A stretch of DNA of 41,285 nt from DASZYF01 sp035545535 (GTDB lineage Bacteria; Actinomycetota; Actinomycetes; Mycobacteriales; CAJCIY01): the NCBI GenBank assembly GCA_035545535.1, contig DASZYF010000205.1, forward strand, positions 1 to 41,285, read 5' to 3'. A program made the position numbers and the translations under genes. The notes beneath the pieces were generated by a model. The model was not told the DNA's origin and searched no databases. It saw nothing but the letters and a program-made list of their open reading frames with translations. Shown piece by piece: positions 18,028 through 28,085 of this stretch (the first letter of the stretch is position 1; each line of letters starts with the position of its first letter).

Positions 18028-18710
18028 CCGTTCTCCTCGCCGCCCAGCACGAGACCGAGCTGGGCCTCGAGGTCCGGGTCGGTCGCCAGGGCGAGCACCT
18101 CGTCACCGCCCTCGAGGGCGGTGTCCGGCGTCGGCAGCACGAGGCGGCCGTCGCGCAGGACCGCCACGATCGCGGTGCCCGAGGGCAGCGCGACGTCGCT
18201 GATCGGGACGCCCGCGAGCTCGCTGTCCGGCGGCAGCGTCACCTCGACCAGCGAGGCCGAGCCCTGCTGGAAAGACATGAGCCGCACGAGGTCGCCGACG
18301 CTGACGGCCTCCTCGACGAGGGCCGTCAGCAGGCGCGGCGTCGACACCGCGACGTCCACGCCCCAGCCCGCGTCGAAGAGCCACTCGTTCTTCGGGTGGT
18401 TGACGCGGGCGACGACGCGCGGCACGCCGAACTCGGTCTTGGCGAGCAGCGACACGACGAGGTTCACCTTGTCGTCACCGGTGGCGGCCACGACCACGTC
18501 GAAGCGGGACAGGTCGGCGCTCTCGAGCGCGGCGAGCTCGCACGCGTCGGCGTGCAGCCACTGCGCGCCGGGGACCGTGCCCTCCTTGAGAGCGCGTGCC
18601 TCGCGTTCGATCAGCACGACCTCGTGGTGGTGCTCGACGAGCTCACGGGCGATCGATCGGCCCACGTTGCCGGCGCCGGCGATGGCCACGTGCAGCGTGC
18701 GGCGGGTCAC
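18024..18710 (-). CDS. ceoC: TrkA-type K+ uptake regulator (CeoC-like)
   Basis: 228 aa. The N-terminal Rossmann (RCK/TrkA-N) domain begins HVAIAGAGNVGRSIA with the acidic strand-2 end LIERE; the TrkA-C domain is at ~138-220 (VEVTLPPDSELAGVPISDV ... GGDEVLALA). Such subunits bind NAD(H)/ATP and gate K+ transport proteins. The GTG at 18710 overlaps the stop of the sister gene (GTGA). It converges with DUF3159, sharing stop-codon bases. The pair corresponds in order and direction to M. tuberculosis ceoB-ceoC. Confidence 0.93.
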   Translation of the reverse strand: MTRRTLHVAIAGAGNVGRSIARELVEHHHEVVLIEREARALKEGTVPGAQWLHADACELAALESADLSRFDVVVAATGDDKVNLVVSLLAKTEFGVPRVVARVNHPKNEWLFDAGWGVDVAVSTPRLLTALVEEAVSVGDLVRLMSFQQGSASLVEVTLPPDSELAGVPISDVALPSGTAIVAVLRDGRLVLPTPDTALEGGDEVLALATDPDLEAQLGLVLGGEENG

Positions 18711-19375
18711 CGGTCGGCCTCGTTCCGTGCGCTGCCGAGCACCCGCTCGACCTCGGTCCGCTCCGCCCGCGGCATCGCCACGTGCACGAGGTCGCCGTCC
18801 TGCACCACGGTGCCCCGCTCCGGCACGAGCCCCTGCCCGAGCCGCGTGATGAACGCGACCCGCACGCCCGCGGCGCTCTCGAGGTCGCGCAGGCGGGTGC
18901 CCACCCAGCTCTCGTGCATCGCGACCTGCGCGAGGAGCACGCTGCCGCTCGCGTCGGTCCACTCCTCGGCCGTGGCCGGCGGGTCGACGCGGCGCAGGAT
19001 CTGGTCCGTCGCCCACGGCACGGTCGGCACGGTCGGGATGCCCAACCGCTCGTAGACCTCCGCGCGCCGCGGGTCGTAGATGCGGGCGACGACCCGCTCC
19101 ACCCCGAACGTCTCGCGGGCGACCCGGGCGGCGATGATGTTCGAGTTGTCACCGGAGCTCACGGCCGCGAAGGCGGTGGCCCGCTCGATGCCGGCCTCGC
19201 GCAGGGTGTCGCGGTCGAAGCCGACGCCCGTGACCGTCTGGCCGGGGAAGTCGCTGCCGAGCCGGTCGAAGGCCCGGGCGTCCTGGTCGACGACGGCGAG
19301 CTCGTGGCCCGCCTGCAGGAGCTTGTGCGCGAGGGTCGACCCCACCCGGCCGCAGCCCATGATCACGACGTGCAC
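18707..19375 (-). CDS. ceoB: TrkA-type K+ uptake regulator (CeoB-like)
   Basis: 222 aa: GCGRVGSTLA nucleotide-binding loop, VVDQDARAF strand 2, GDNSNIIAARVAR and a TrkA-C domain (~140-215, LESAAGVRVAFITRLGQ ... GDLVHVAMP). Start GTG at 19375 (VHVVIMGCG). It is divergent from a KimA/KUP-like permease with 67 bp between starts, and coupled to the second TrkA-type gene. Because no TrkH/TrkG-type membrane subunit is in the window, its partner may be one of the permeases nearby or may lie elsewhere; this is inference. Confidence 0.93.
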   Translation of the reverse strand: MHVVIMGCGRVGSTLAHKLLQAGHELAVVDQDARAFDRLGSDFPGQTVTGVGFDRDTLREAGIERATAFAAVSSGDNSNIIAARVARETFGVERVVARIYDPRRAEVYERLGIPTVPTVPWATDQILRRVDPPATAEEWTDASGSVLLAQVAMHESWVGTRLRDLESAAGVRVAFITRLGQGLVPERGTVVQDGDLVHVAMPRAERTEVERVLGSARNEADR

Positions 19376-19429
19376 GACGCACGAGCGTAGGCCGCGCCCG
19401 CCAGGCAGGCCCGGCAGGATGCGCGTCCG

Positions 19430-19435
19430 TAGCAT
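19430..19435 (+). promoter_or_regulatory. -10 element that decides the first KimA-like start
   Basis: TAGCAT is followed by exactly 7 nt and then GTG 19443, favouring a leaderless start at the GTG over the ATG at 19434, which overlaps the hexamer. Confidence 0.5.
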
Positions 19436-19442
19436 GGCGGCC

Positions 19443-21509
19443 GTGAGCGCTGGCGATGTGGTCAAGCGCATCCTCGTCGGCCGACCGCTCCGGTCGGCCG
19501 CTCTGTCGGACCACCTGCTGCCCAAGCGGCTGGCCCTGCCGGTGTTCGCGAGCGACGCGCTGTCCTCCGTCGCGTACGCGACGGAGGAGATCCTGCTGGT
19601 CCTCTCGGCGGGCGGGATCGCCTACTTCCACTACACGTGGGGGATCGCGGCGGCCGTCGGCCTGCTGATGCTGATCGTCGTCGCCTCCTACCGGAAGAAC
19701 GTGCACGCCTACCCCAGCGGCGGCGGCGACTTCGAGGTCGCGACGACGAACCTGGGCGTGCCCGCGGGCATGGTCGTCGCGAGTGCGCTGATGGTCGACT
19801 ACGTCCTCACCGTGGCGGTGTCCACCGCGGCCGGTGTGGCGAACCTGACCTCCGCGGTGACGTCGTTGCAGGGGCACGAGGTCGCGATCGCGCTCGGCAT
19901 CATCGTCGTCATCACGCTGCTCAACCTGCGCGGCCTGCGCGAGTCGGGCGTCGCCTTCGCCATCCCCACGTACGCGTTCGTGCTCGGCATCGCCGTCATG
20001 CTGCTGTGGGGCATCGAGCGGTTCGTCACCGGCCACCACCCCCGCGCCGAGAGCGCGTCGTTCGCCATCGAGCGGGCGCACACCTACACAGGCCTCGCAC
20101 TCGTGTTCCTGCTGCTCCGGGCCTTCGCCTCCGGTTGCACCGCACTGACCGGGGTCGAGGCCATCAGCAACGGTGTCCCGTCGTTCAAGAAGCCCAAGAG
20201 CAAGAACGCGGCGACCACCCTCGCGCTGCTCGGCGCGATCGCGGTGTCCATGTTCGCGGGGGTCACGGCGCTCGCACTCGCGACTCACGTGCACATCGCC
20301 GAGAGCACCGCCGACCTCGTCGGTGCGCCGCACGGCTACGTGCCGAAGACGGTGGTCGCCCAGATCGGCGCCTCCATCTTCGGAGGGCACAGCATCCTCT
20401 TCTACTACGTGCAGGGCGTCACGGCGCTGATCCTCGTGCTGGCCGCGAACACCGCGTTCAACGGCTTCCCGGTGCTCGCGTCGATCCTCGCGCAGAACAG
20501 CCTGCTCCCACGGCAGCTGCGCACCCGCGGCGACCGTCTGATCTACAGCAACGGCGTGATCGTCCTGGCCGCCTTCGCGATGCTGCTGATCTGGGCGTTC
20601 AAGGCGTCGCCCACCAAGCTCATCCAGCTGTACATCATCGGTGTCTTCGTGAGCTTCGTCGCCAGCCAGACCGGCATGATCAAGCACTGGAACCGGTTGC
20701 TGCGCGGTGGGGGCGAGCCGGCGCAGATCCGGGAGTGGAAGCGCTCACGCATCGTCAACTCGATCGGTGCGGTGTTCACGTCGATCGTGCTCGTGATCGT
20801 GCTGCTGACGAAGTTCATGCGCGGCGCGTGGATCGTGGTCGTGACGATGCCGATCCTGTTCCTCATCATGGCCGGCATCCGCCGGCACTACGCCCGCGTG
20901 CACGAGGAGCTCGAGCCCGAGCCGGGACAGGCGCCCGTGCTTCCCAGCCGCGTGCACGCGATCGTGCTGGTGTCGAAGATCCACCGGCCGACGCTCCGGG
21001 CGCTCGCGTACGCGAAGGCGACGCACCCGCACACGCTCGAGGCCGTCACCGTCGCGGTCGACCAGAAGGACGCGGACGGCCTCCTCGACGAGTGGGCTCA
21101 GCGCGGTCTCGAGAAGAAGATCCCGCTGAAGGTCATCGCGTCGCCGTACCGCGACCTCACGGACCCCGTCATCGACTACGTCGCCAGCGTGCGCCGCAAG
21201 AGCCCGCGCGACCTCGTCGTCGTCTACATCCCGGAGTACGTCGTGGGCCACTGGTGGGAGCAGTTCCTGCACAACCAGACGCCGTTGCGCATCAAGGCCC
21301 GTCTTCTGTTCCAGCCCGGGGTGATGGTCACCTCGGTGCCCTACCAGCTGCGGTCGAGCAGCCAGCTCACGCCCGAGGGCGTCATCTCGCCACGCGATGC
21401 GATGCGCCGCTCCCGGGACGGCGAGGAGGCCGGCGACGCCGTCCTCGACGAGGTGACCGGCGACATCGACGACTTCGAGTCCCCGTCGACCACAGCGACC
21501 GGGACGTGA
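19443..21509 (+). CDS. APC/KUP-superfamily permease, KimA-like K+ transporter candidate (copy 1)
   Basis: 688 aa, about 12 helices (to ~490) plus a soluble UspA-like C-terminal domain (~510-640, RVHAIVLVSKIHRPTLRAL ... IPEYVVGHWWEQ). Often annotated 'APC family amino acid permease'. Residues I remember as K+ ligands of Bacillus KimA line up with identical spacing: Asp38/Tyr45 in ASDALSSVAY (KimA 36/43), Asp119/Thr123/Ser127 in VDYVLTVAVS (117/121/125), and Thr236/Glu239 in LTGVEAISNG. The neighbouring TrkA-type regulators support K+ as substrate. GTG at 19443 with a leaderless -10; overlaps the RNA methyltransferase start by 4 nt. A second copy lies at 24916-26904. Confidence 0.85.
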   Translation: MSAGDVVKRILVGRPLRSAALSDHLLPKRLALPVFASDALSSVAYATEEILLVLSAGGIAYFHYTWGIAAAVGLLMLIVVASYRKNVHAYPSGGGDFEVATTNLGVPAGMVVASALMVDYVLTVAVSTAAGVANLTSAVTSLQGHEVAIALGIIVVITLLNLRGLRESGVAFAIPTYAFVLGIAVMLLWGIERFVTGHHPRAESASFAIERAHTYTGLALVFLLLRAFASGCTALTGVEAISNGVPSFKKPKSKNAATTLALLGAIAVSMFAGVTALALATHVHIAESTADLVGAPHGYVPKTVVAQIGASIFGGHSILFYYVQGVTALILVLAANTAFNGFPVLASILAQNSLLPRQLRTRGDRLIYSNGVIVLAAFAMLLIWAFKASPTKLIQLYIIGVFVSFVASQTGMIKHWNRLLRGGGEPAQIREWKRSRIVNSIGAVFTSIVLVIVLLTKFMRGAWIVVVTMPILFLIMAGIRRHYARVHEELEPEPGQAPVLPSRVHAIVLVSKIHRPTLRALAYAKATHPHTLEAVTVAVDQKDADGLLDEWAQRGLEKKIPLKVIASPYRDLTDPVIDYVASVRRKSPRDLVVVYIPEYVVGHWWEQFLHNQTPLRIKARLLFQPGVMVTSVPYQLRSSSQLTPEGVISPRDAMRRSRDGEEAGDAVLDEVTGDIDDFESPSTTATGT

Positions 21510-22828
21510 GCCGCGCCGCTCGCACCCCCCGGCGGGCGACGAACCGCGACCCGCTCGTCGGCACCCAGGTCGAGCTCCACGTCGAACGCGTCGCCACCGG
21601 TGGCGTGTGCGTCGGCCGGCTCGACGGCCGGGTCGTCTTCGTGCGGCACGCGCTGCCGGGGGAGCGCGTCCGGGCGATCGTGACCGACGGCGCCACCGGA
21701 TCGTTCCTGCGGGCCGATGCGGTGGAGGTGCTCGGCGCACCGGCGGCCGGCCGGGTCAGCGCACCCTGCCCGCACGCCCGCCCGGGCGGCTGCGGCGGCT
21801 GCGACTGGCAGCACGCCGAGCTGGGGACGCAGCGCGCGCTCAAGGCCGAGATCGTCCGCGAGCAGATGCACCGCTTGGCGCACCTCGACGTCGACGTGAG
21901 GGTCGAGCCCCTCCCGGATGTCGCCGGGGCCGACGGTCCGGGCCTCGGCTGGCGCACCCGCGTGCAGTTCGGCGTGAAGCCTGACGGCTCGCTCGGTCTG
22001 CGTCGCAGTCGGTCGCACAGCCTCGAGCGGGTCGAGGACTGCCCGCTCGCGCACGCGCGCATCCGCTCGCTCGAGCCCGGGCGGCACACGTGGCCCGGCG
22101 CGGCCGAGGCCGAGCTCATCGCGTCGCCCGAAGACCTTGCCGTCGTCGTCACACCGTCGAAGCGGGGCGCCGAGGCGCAGATGCCCGACCTCGGCCGGGG
22201 CGTCGCGCTCCTGCGCGGGGACGGCAAGGGCGGGGCCGAGGCGGTGCGCGGCCGGCCCGGTGTGCGCGAGCACGCGATCGAGCGCACGTGGCGGGTGAGC
22301 GGCAGTGGCTTCTGGCAGGTCCACCCGGCCGCCGCTGACCTCTTCTGCGCCGTCGTGCTCGAGCTGCTGCAGCCTCGTACGGGCGAGCACGCGCTCGACC
22401 TGTACTCCGGCGTGGGGCTCTTCGCCGGGGCGCTCGCGGGCCCGCTCGGTGCGGGCGGTCGTGTCGAGACCATCGAGTCCGACGTCGGCGCGGTCGCGGA
22501 CGCCCGGTTCAACCTGGCCGAGGAGCCCTCGGTCGTCGTGCGCGAGGGACGGGTCGAGGACGTGCTGAAGAGGTCGGGGCTGCGCAGCGTCGAACTCGTG
22601 GTGCTCGACCCGCCGCGCGCAGGAGCGGGCGCCGACGTCGTGCGCTGGATCGCGAGCCTCACGCCGCGCGCGGTCGCGTACGTGTCGTGCGACCCGGCGT
22701 CGCTGGCTCGGGACGTCGACCGGTTCGCCGGGCTGGGCTACTCGCTCACGCGCCTGCGCGCGTTCGACGCGTTCCCGATGACCCAGCACGTGGAGTGCAT
22801 CGCGCTGCTGACCCCGGGCCCCGCCTGA
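21506..22828 (+). CDS. TRAM-domain 23S rRNA/tRNA (uracil-5-)-methyltransferase (TrmA/RlmD family)
   Basis: 440 aa. The N-terminal TRAM domain (~17-75) includes ELHVERVATGGVCVGR. A probable [4Fe-4S] cluster is formed by CPHARPGGCGGC and a later Cys in VEDCPLAHA. The SAM methyltransferase domain has LDLYSGVGLFAG (motif I), VVLDPPRAGAG (motif IV) and YVSCDPASLARD with the catalytic Cys region near the C-terminus. This is the RlmD/TrmA class methylating C5 of uracil in RNA. The exact RNA target is not deducible. GTG start overlaps the permease stop; same order as Rv2690c-Rv2689c. Confidence 0.93.
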   Translation: MSRAARTPRRATNRDPLVGTQVELHVERVATGGVCVGRLDGRVVFVRHALPGERVRAIVTDGATGSFLRADAVEVLGAPAAGRVSAPCPHARPGGCGGCDWQHAELGTQRALKAEIVREQMHRLAHLDVDVRVEPLPDVAGADGPGLGWRTRVQFGVKPDGSLGLRRSRSHSLERVEDCPLAHARIRSLEPGRHTWPGAAEAELIASPEDLAVVVTPSKRGAEAQMPDLGRGVALLRGDGKGGAEAVRGRPGVREHAIERTWRVSGSGFWQVHPAAADLFCAVVLELLQPRTGEHALDLYSGVGLFAGALAGPLGAGGRVETIESDVGAVADARFNLAEEPSVVVREGRVEDVLKRSGLRSVELVVLDPPRAGAGADVVRWIASLTPRAVAYVSCDPASLARDVDRFAGLGYSLTRLRAFDAFPMTQHVECIALLTPGPA

Positions 22829-22838
22829 CCAGCTGCAG

Positions 22839-23512
<674 letters not shown>

Positions 23513-23516
<4 letters not shown>

Positions 23517-24919
23517 CCGCCGCTCCCGACGGGCAGCGCGACGAGCATCGTGAGCCCGCCGTCGGCCGTCTCCTCCGGTTCGATCCGCCCACCCATCGAC
23601 GTGACGAAGCCTCGCGCGACGGCGAGCCCGAGACCGACGCCGGTCCCGTCCGGTCCGCGGCGGTCGCCCCGGTGCTGGAACGCCGTGAACAGTGCCTCGC
23701 GGTCGCCTTCCGCCACGCCCGGCCCGTGGTCGATCACGCGGATCTCCACAGCGCGGTCGGTGCGGCGCGCGCTGATCGTCGGTGGGACGCCCTCCGGGCT
23801 GTGCCGCAGCGCGTTCTGCACGAGGTTCGCGAGCACGCGCTCAAGGAGCCCGGCGTCGGCGAGCACCGGTGGCAGGTCGTCCGGCACGTCGATGACGACG
23901 GGTCGTCCCGCCGCGACGCCGTCCAGCGCGCGCGGGATGACGTCCTCGAGCCCGACCGCGTGTGCGGTGATCGGCACGACGCCGGCCTCGAGGCGGCTCG
24001 CGTCCAGCAGGTCGTCGACCAGGCGCGTCAGCCGGTCGAGGCTCTCGTCCACCGTCACGAGCAGCTCGTCCTGGACGTCGTCGGCCAGCCGGACGTCATC
24101 GGCGCGCAGCGTCGTCGCCGCGGTCTTCGCCACCGCGAGCGGCGTGCGGAGGTCGTGGCTGACGGCGGCCAGCAGCGCCGTGCGCAGCCGGTCGGCCTCG
24201 GCCACCTGCTCCGCCGCATCGGCCGCCGCCGCGAGGCGCTCCTGCTCGACGGCGACGGCGATGTGCGTGGCGAACCGGGCGAGCGACCGCTGCTCGTCGG
24301 CCGTGAGCGGCCGGCCGCGCACGACGAGCAGCAGGTCTTCCGCCACCTGCACGTCCGCGTCCCCGTCGCCGGGAGCCCGGGGCGCGTCCGGGCCGGTCGT
24401 CGCGACCGCCTCCCAGATGCGGGCGGGCACGGCGCCGGTGGCCGCGAGGAGGCTCACCGCGGCGACCGCGAAGCTCTCGCGGACCCGCTCGACGACGGCG
24501 TCCAGCACACGGTCGCCGCGCACGATGCTCGTGGCCAGTGCGGTGAGCGTCTCGGCCTCCACCTGCGCTGCGCGCGCCTGGCGGGTGCGGTGAGCGGCCT
24601 CACCGATCGCCAGGCTCACCACGAGGGCGACCGCGATGAACGTGACGAACGCGAGCACGTCCTGCCCGCGCGCGATGGACAGCTGGTGCAGCGGGTCGGC
24701 GAAGTAGTAGTTGACGAGCAGCGCCGCGACGACCGCCGTCACGACGGCGGGGATCAGCCCGCCCACCACGGCGACGGCGACGACCGCCAGCAGGTACAGC
24801 AGCAGGTCGCTCGGGAACGCCAGGTGGGCGCGCTCCGCGGTGAGCGCGGGCGTGCCGCCCGCCAACAGCAGCAGCGCGAGCGCGAGCCCCGCGAACGTCC
24901 GGGGCCGCGACGGCGTCAC
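23513..24919 (-). CDS. KdpD-like sensor kinase lacking the N-terminal KdpD/UspA sensor region
   Basis: 468 aa, against ~850-900 in full KdpD. It begins with the four-helix DUF4118 membrane domain (~8-105, including VVTAVVAALLVNYYFADPL), then a GAF-like stretch, HisKA with His255 in SHDLRTPLAVAKT, and HATPase motifs NLVQNALRHSPEG, DHGPGVAEGD and GTGVGLGLAVARG. The cytoplasmic KdpD and UspA sensor domains that bind c-di-AMP/ATP in full KdpD are missing. The GTG at 24919 overlaps the upstream KimA-like gene by 4 nt, so no room exists for them in this frame. Translational coupling to a transporter suggests the permease itself or its UspA-like tail could supply the K+ signal; inference. Confidence 0.9.
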
Positions 24920-26904
24920 GCTCCTGAGTCTGCCGCCACCGGTGGCGGAGCCAGCGCCATCGACTCGCGGGCCCGGAACCGTTGCGGGTCGCTGGACCGC
25001 AGCTGGTAGGGCACCGACGTGACCATCACACCGGGCTCGAACAGCAGGCGCGCCTTGATGCGCAGCGGGGTCTGGTTGTGCAGCAGGTGCTCCCACCAGT
25101 GCCCGACGACGTACTCGGGGACGTAGACGACGACGACGTCGCGGGGCCGGTCCGCCCGCAGCGCGGCGACGTGGTCGAGCAGCGGCCGGGTCACGTCGCG
25201 GTAGGGCGAGGCCAGCACGCGCAGCGGCACCCGCGTCTCGAGCCCGAGCTCGCCCCACGCCTTCAGCAGGTCGTCGGCGTCCGCGGGGTCGGACGCGACG
25301 GTCACGGCCTCCAGCGAGTAGGGGTGGGTCGCGCGGGCGTAGGCGAGCGCGCGCAGGGTCGGGCGATGGATCTTCGAGACGAGCACGATGGCGCGCACCC
25401 GCGCCGGCGGGACGAGCCTCGTCTCGGTGAGGTCAGGCTCGAGCTCGTGCGTGACGCGGTCGTAGTGCCGGTGCACGCCGTGCATCCCGACGAACAGGAC
25501 GGCCATGGCGGTCACCGAGATCCAGGCGCCTTCGAGCAGCTTCGTGGCGAGCACGATGACGAGGACGAGCGCGGTGGCCGCCGCGCCCACCGAGTTGATG
25601 GCCTGCGACCGGCGCATGCGCCGGCGCTCGGCCGGTGCCGCGTGCATCCGCAGCTTCTGCCAGTGCCGCACCATGCCGACCTGGCTGAGGGTGAACGAGA
25701 CGAACACTCCGATGATGTAGAGCTGCAGCAACGTGGCGACGTTCGCGCTGAACACGACGAGCAAGGCGATGGAGAAGCCGGACAGGATCAGCACGCCGTT
25801 GCTGAACACCAGCCGGTCGCCGCGGTTGCGCAGCTGACGCGGCAGGTACTGGTCGTGGGCGAGGATCGACGCGAGAACCGGGAAGCCGTTGAACGCGGTG
25901 TTCGCGGCCAGCACGAGGATCGCGCACGTGAAGACCGTCAGCAGGTAGAAGCCGACGCCGTGCGCTCCGAACGTGGCGATGCCGATCTGCGCGAGCGCGC
26001 TCTTGTACGTCGAGTCGGGAAGTCCGAAGACGCTCTGCTTCTCGGCTGCGTGCACGTGCGCACGGAGGGCGAGCAGCGTGATGCCGAGGAACATCGTGAC
26101 GGCGAGGAACGCCATGATGGACAGCGTCCCGGCCGCGTTCTTGGTCGCGGGCTTGCGGAACGCCGGCACACCGTTGCTCACCGCCTCGACGCCGGTGAGC
26201 GCGGTGCAGCCGTTGGCGAACGCGCGCAGCACGAGCACGAAGGCCGCCAGCCCGACCGCGTGCTGGGGGTGCACCGTCTGGTAGCCGGCGCTCACCGCGC
26301 GGAACTGCTCGTGCGTGAACAGCAGCTTGCAGCCCGCCCAGGCGAACATCAGGAACACGATCAGGCAGAAGCCGTAGGTCGGAGCGGCGAACGCCTTGCC
26401 GCTCTCCTTGACACCCCGAAGGTTCACGAGGACCAGCAGGACGACGAAGCCCACCGAGATGAGCACGGCGTGCGCGGACAGGCTGGGAGCGGCGCTCGTG
26501 ATCGCCGCGACGCCCGCCGCGACCGACACCGTCACCGTCATCACGTAGTCGACGAGGAGCGCGGAGGCGGCGGTGAGCGCGGCCGAGCGCCCGAGGTTGT
26601 CCTTGCTGACGTTGTACGCGCCACCGCCCTGCGGGTACGCGTGGATGGTCTGGCGGTAGGACAGCACCACGATCACCAGCAGCGCGGCGATCGAGACGCC
26701 GATCCACGGCGCCGCGCTGTAGTGGGAGACCCCGCCGTAGGCGAGGATCGCGAGCGTCGCCTCGGTGGCGTACGCGACGGATGACAGCGGGTCCGAGCAG
26801 AACACGGGCAGGGCGAGCCACTTGGGCAGCAGGGTCTCGCCGACGCGGTCGCTGCGGAGAGGCCTACCGAGCGCGGCCCGCTTCACGGCGGTCACGGCGT
26901 TCAC
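24916..26904 (-). CDS. APC/KUP-superfamily permease, KimA-like K+ transporter candidate (copy 2)
   Basis: 662 aa, clear paralogue of the permease at 19443-21509: same start (GRPLRSDRVGETLLPKWLALPVF), same ligand-type motifs CSDPLSSVAY, VDYVMTVTVS and LTGVEAVSNG, and the same UspA-like tail ending with VGHWWEHLLHNQTPLRIKA. It heads a three-gene operon with KdpD-like and KdpE genes, all joined by 4-nt overlaps. A -10 TAGCGT at 26918-26913 sits 8 nt before the GTG at 26904, so it is probably leaderless. The K+ substrate is inferred from motif match and context; an amino-acid substrate remains possible. Confidence 0.85.
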   Translation of the reverse strand: MNAVTAVKRAALGRPLRSDRVGETLLPKWLALPVFCSDPLSSVAYATEATLAILAYGGVSHYSAAPWIGVSIAALLVIVVLSYRQTIHAYPQGGGAYNVSKDNLGRSAALTAASALLVDYVMTVTVSVAAGVAAITSAAPSLSAHAVLISVGFVVLLVLVNLRGVKESGKAFAAPTYGFCLIVFLMFAWAGCKLLFTHEQFRAVSAGYQTVHPQHAVGLAAFVLVLRAFANGCTALTGVEAVSNGVPAFRKPATKNAAGTLSIMAFLAVTMFLGITLLALRAHVHAAEKQSVFGLPDSTYKSALAQIGIATFGAHGVGFYLLTVFTCAILVLAANTAFNGFPVLASILAHDQYLPRQLRNRGDRLVFSNGVLILSGFSIALLVVFSANVATLLQLYIIGVFVSFTLSQVGMVRHWQKLRMHAAPAERRRMRRSQAINSVGAAATALVLVIVLATKLLEGAWISVTAMAVLFVGMHGVHRHYDRVTHELEPDLTETRLVPPARVRAIVLVSKIHRPTLRALAYARATHPYSLEAVTVASDPADADDLLKAWGELGLETRVPLRVLASPYRDVTRPLLDHVAALRADRPRDVVVVYVPEYVVGHWWEHLLHNQTPLRIKARLLFEPGVMVTSVPYQLRSSDPQRFRARESMALAPPPVAADSGA

Positions 26905-26912
26905 GTCGACCG

Positions 26913-26918
26913 ACGCTA
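26913..26918 (-). promoter_or_regulatory. -10 element for the permease/kdpD-like/kdpE operon
   Basis: TAGCGT (minus strand) ends 8 nt before GTG 26904. No c-di-AMP (ydaO-type) riboswitch fits in the 73 bp to the next gene. Confidence 0.5.
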
Positions 26919-26977
26919 GGAACGCCTCCGGTCGTCCGACCCGCCCGACGCCCGATCCTGACGGGATCCCTACGCGG

Positions 26978-27682
26978 TCAGGGCTCCACGACGAGGATCG
27001 GCGGGAGGATGCCGCCTCCGTCGCTCGGCGACGAGCTCGGCGTGGGGGTCGCCGACGTCGAGGCGGACGGCGCGCCGGAGGGGTCAGGCGCGCCGTTCGG
27101 GTCGACCGTCGCGGCCACCGTCGTGCCGGCCGGGCAGGACTTGCCGGGCACCATGCGCACCGTCGTCGCCGTCATGCCGACCAGGTAGGTGCTGATCGTG
27201 GCGCGGGCGCTCACCGGGCCGCTCACGGTGAACGAGAACGCGGCCGGGTTCGCCGACGCCGCGACGATCCGGTAATGACCGTTGGTCGGGAGGTCGATGC
27301 TGATCGGGTCGCGGGTGAGGCCGCCGGCGACCTTCGCGCCGAACGCGCCGATCTTGCCGTGCTTCCCGAGCCCGTCCGCGCCGTACTCGATCTTCCACTG
27401 CGTCGCGGTGAAGGTGATGTTGCGGACCGGGTCCTTGTACGTGGTGGGGACCGGGATGGTCCCGTTCACCGTCTGCCCGGACGACACGGTGATCTTGGTC
27501 GACAGGCGCCGGTCGGCCGGAGGGGCGACCGGGACCGTCACCGCGCACGCCACCGCTTCGCGGTAGTTCGGTGGCGGTGTGTCGGCCGCGCCGGCGACGG
27601 TCGTCGCGACGACGGCGCCGAGGCCGGCGCTGGCGACGGCGGTGACGGAGAGGACGGCGGCCGAGCGGCGACGGAGCAGCAT
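26978..27682 (-). CDS. Secreted hypothetical protein with Pro/Ser/Thr tail
   Basis: 234 aa. A signal peptide is clear: LLRRRS, a hydrophobic core to ~residue 30 and a likely AGA-AD cleavage site. The mature part has two Cys (ACAV near the start and KSCPAG near 185), which could form a disulphide, and beta-rich segments (TYKDPVRNITFTATQWKIEYG). The last ~40 residues are Pro/Ser/Thr/Asp rich. I do not recognise the family; lipid- or wall-associated roles are guesses. Start at ATG 27682, preceded by GGAAG 5 nt upstream; a GTG two codons earlier overlaps that site and is less likely. Confidence 0.75.
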   Translation of the reverse strand: MLLRRRSAAVLSVTAVASAGLGAVVATTVAGAADTPPPNYREAVACAVTVPVAPPADRRLSTKITVSSGQTVNGTIPVPTTYKDPVRNITFTATQWKIEYGADGLGKHGKIGAFGAKVAGGLTRDPISIDLPTNGHYRIVAASANPAAFSFTVSGPVSARATISTYLVGMTATTVRMVPGKSCPAGTTVAATVDPNGAPDPSGAPSASTSATPTPSSSPSDGGGILPPILVVEP

Positions 27683-27708
27683 GCGCACTTCCTACCGCAC
27701 GGACGGGG

Positions 27709-28077
27709 CTATCTCCGCGAAGGGAACGGCAGGTCGACCAGATCGGCGTGGTGCGAGCACCGATCCGGCAGGGCCGGCTCCACCCGCGTCGGCGGCTTCC
27801 CGTACCACGGGTAGCCGCGGCACACCGGCGGCCGGGCCTCGTGGGCGGTGCACAGCCTCGTCTGCGCGTCGAAGGCGTCGCACGTGTAGGCGTGCCGGCC
27901 GTCGGCGTCGACCGCTCCCGTCGCCCGCCAGTGCGCGGCCGCGAACGTGAGGTTCGCGGCATGCGGGTCGGTCCGGGCGGTCACCGCGCCCTGCCGCACG
28001 TCCGCGGCTCCGAGCGGGAACCACACGGGGTCGCAGCAGTCGCCGCACGCGGAGCACGTCGCACCCACGGGACACAC
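27709..28077 (-). CDS. YkgJ-like Cys-cluster protein
   Basis: 122 aa. The Cys pattern CSACGDCC near the N-terminus, Cys in YTCDAFD and RLCTAHEARPPVCRGYPW, plus a last Cys-His pair, matches the CxxC...CC...C...C...C layout of YkgJ/UPF0153 proteins, thought to bind zinc or an iron-sulphur cluster. GTG at 28077. It is divergent from a conserved hypothetical gene with only 8 bp between start codons, so each promoter must lie within the other gene. Function unknown. Confidence 0.88.
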   Translation of the reverse strand: MCPVGATCSACGDCCDPVWFPLGAADVRQGAVTARTDPHAANLTFAAAHWRATGAVDADGRHAYTCDAFDAQTRLCTAHEARPPVCRGYPWYGKPPTRVEPALPDRCSHHADLVDLPFPSRR

Positions 28078-28085
28078 TCTGCGGC

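Noticed and set aside
19376..19442. c-di-AMP (ydaO-type) riboswitch upstream of the KimA-like gene
   Set aside because: Only 67 bp separates the divergent starts and a leaderless promoter fits; a ydaO riboswitch needs well over 100 nt. The 73 bp upstream of the second copy is also too short.
26957..26982. CCTGAC...GTCAGG inverted repeat after the secreted protein gene
   Set aside because: Only 6-bp arms around 14 bp, overlapping the stop codon; too weak to call a terminator.
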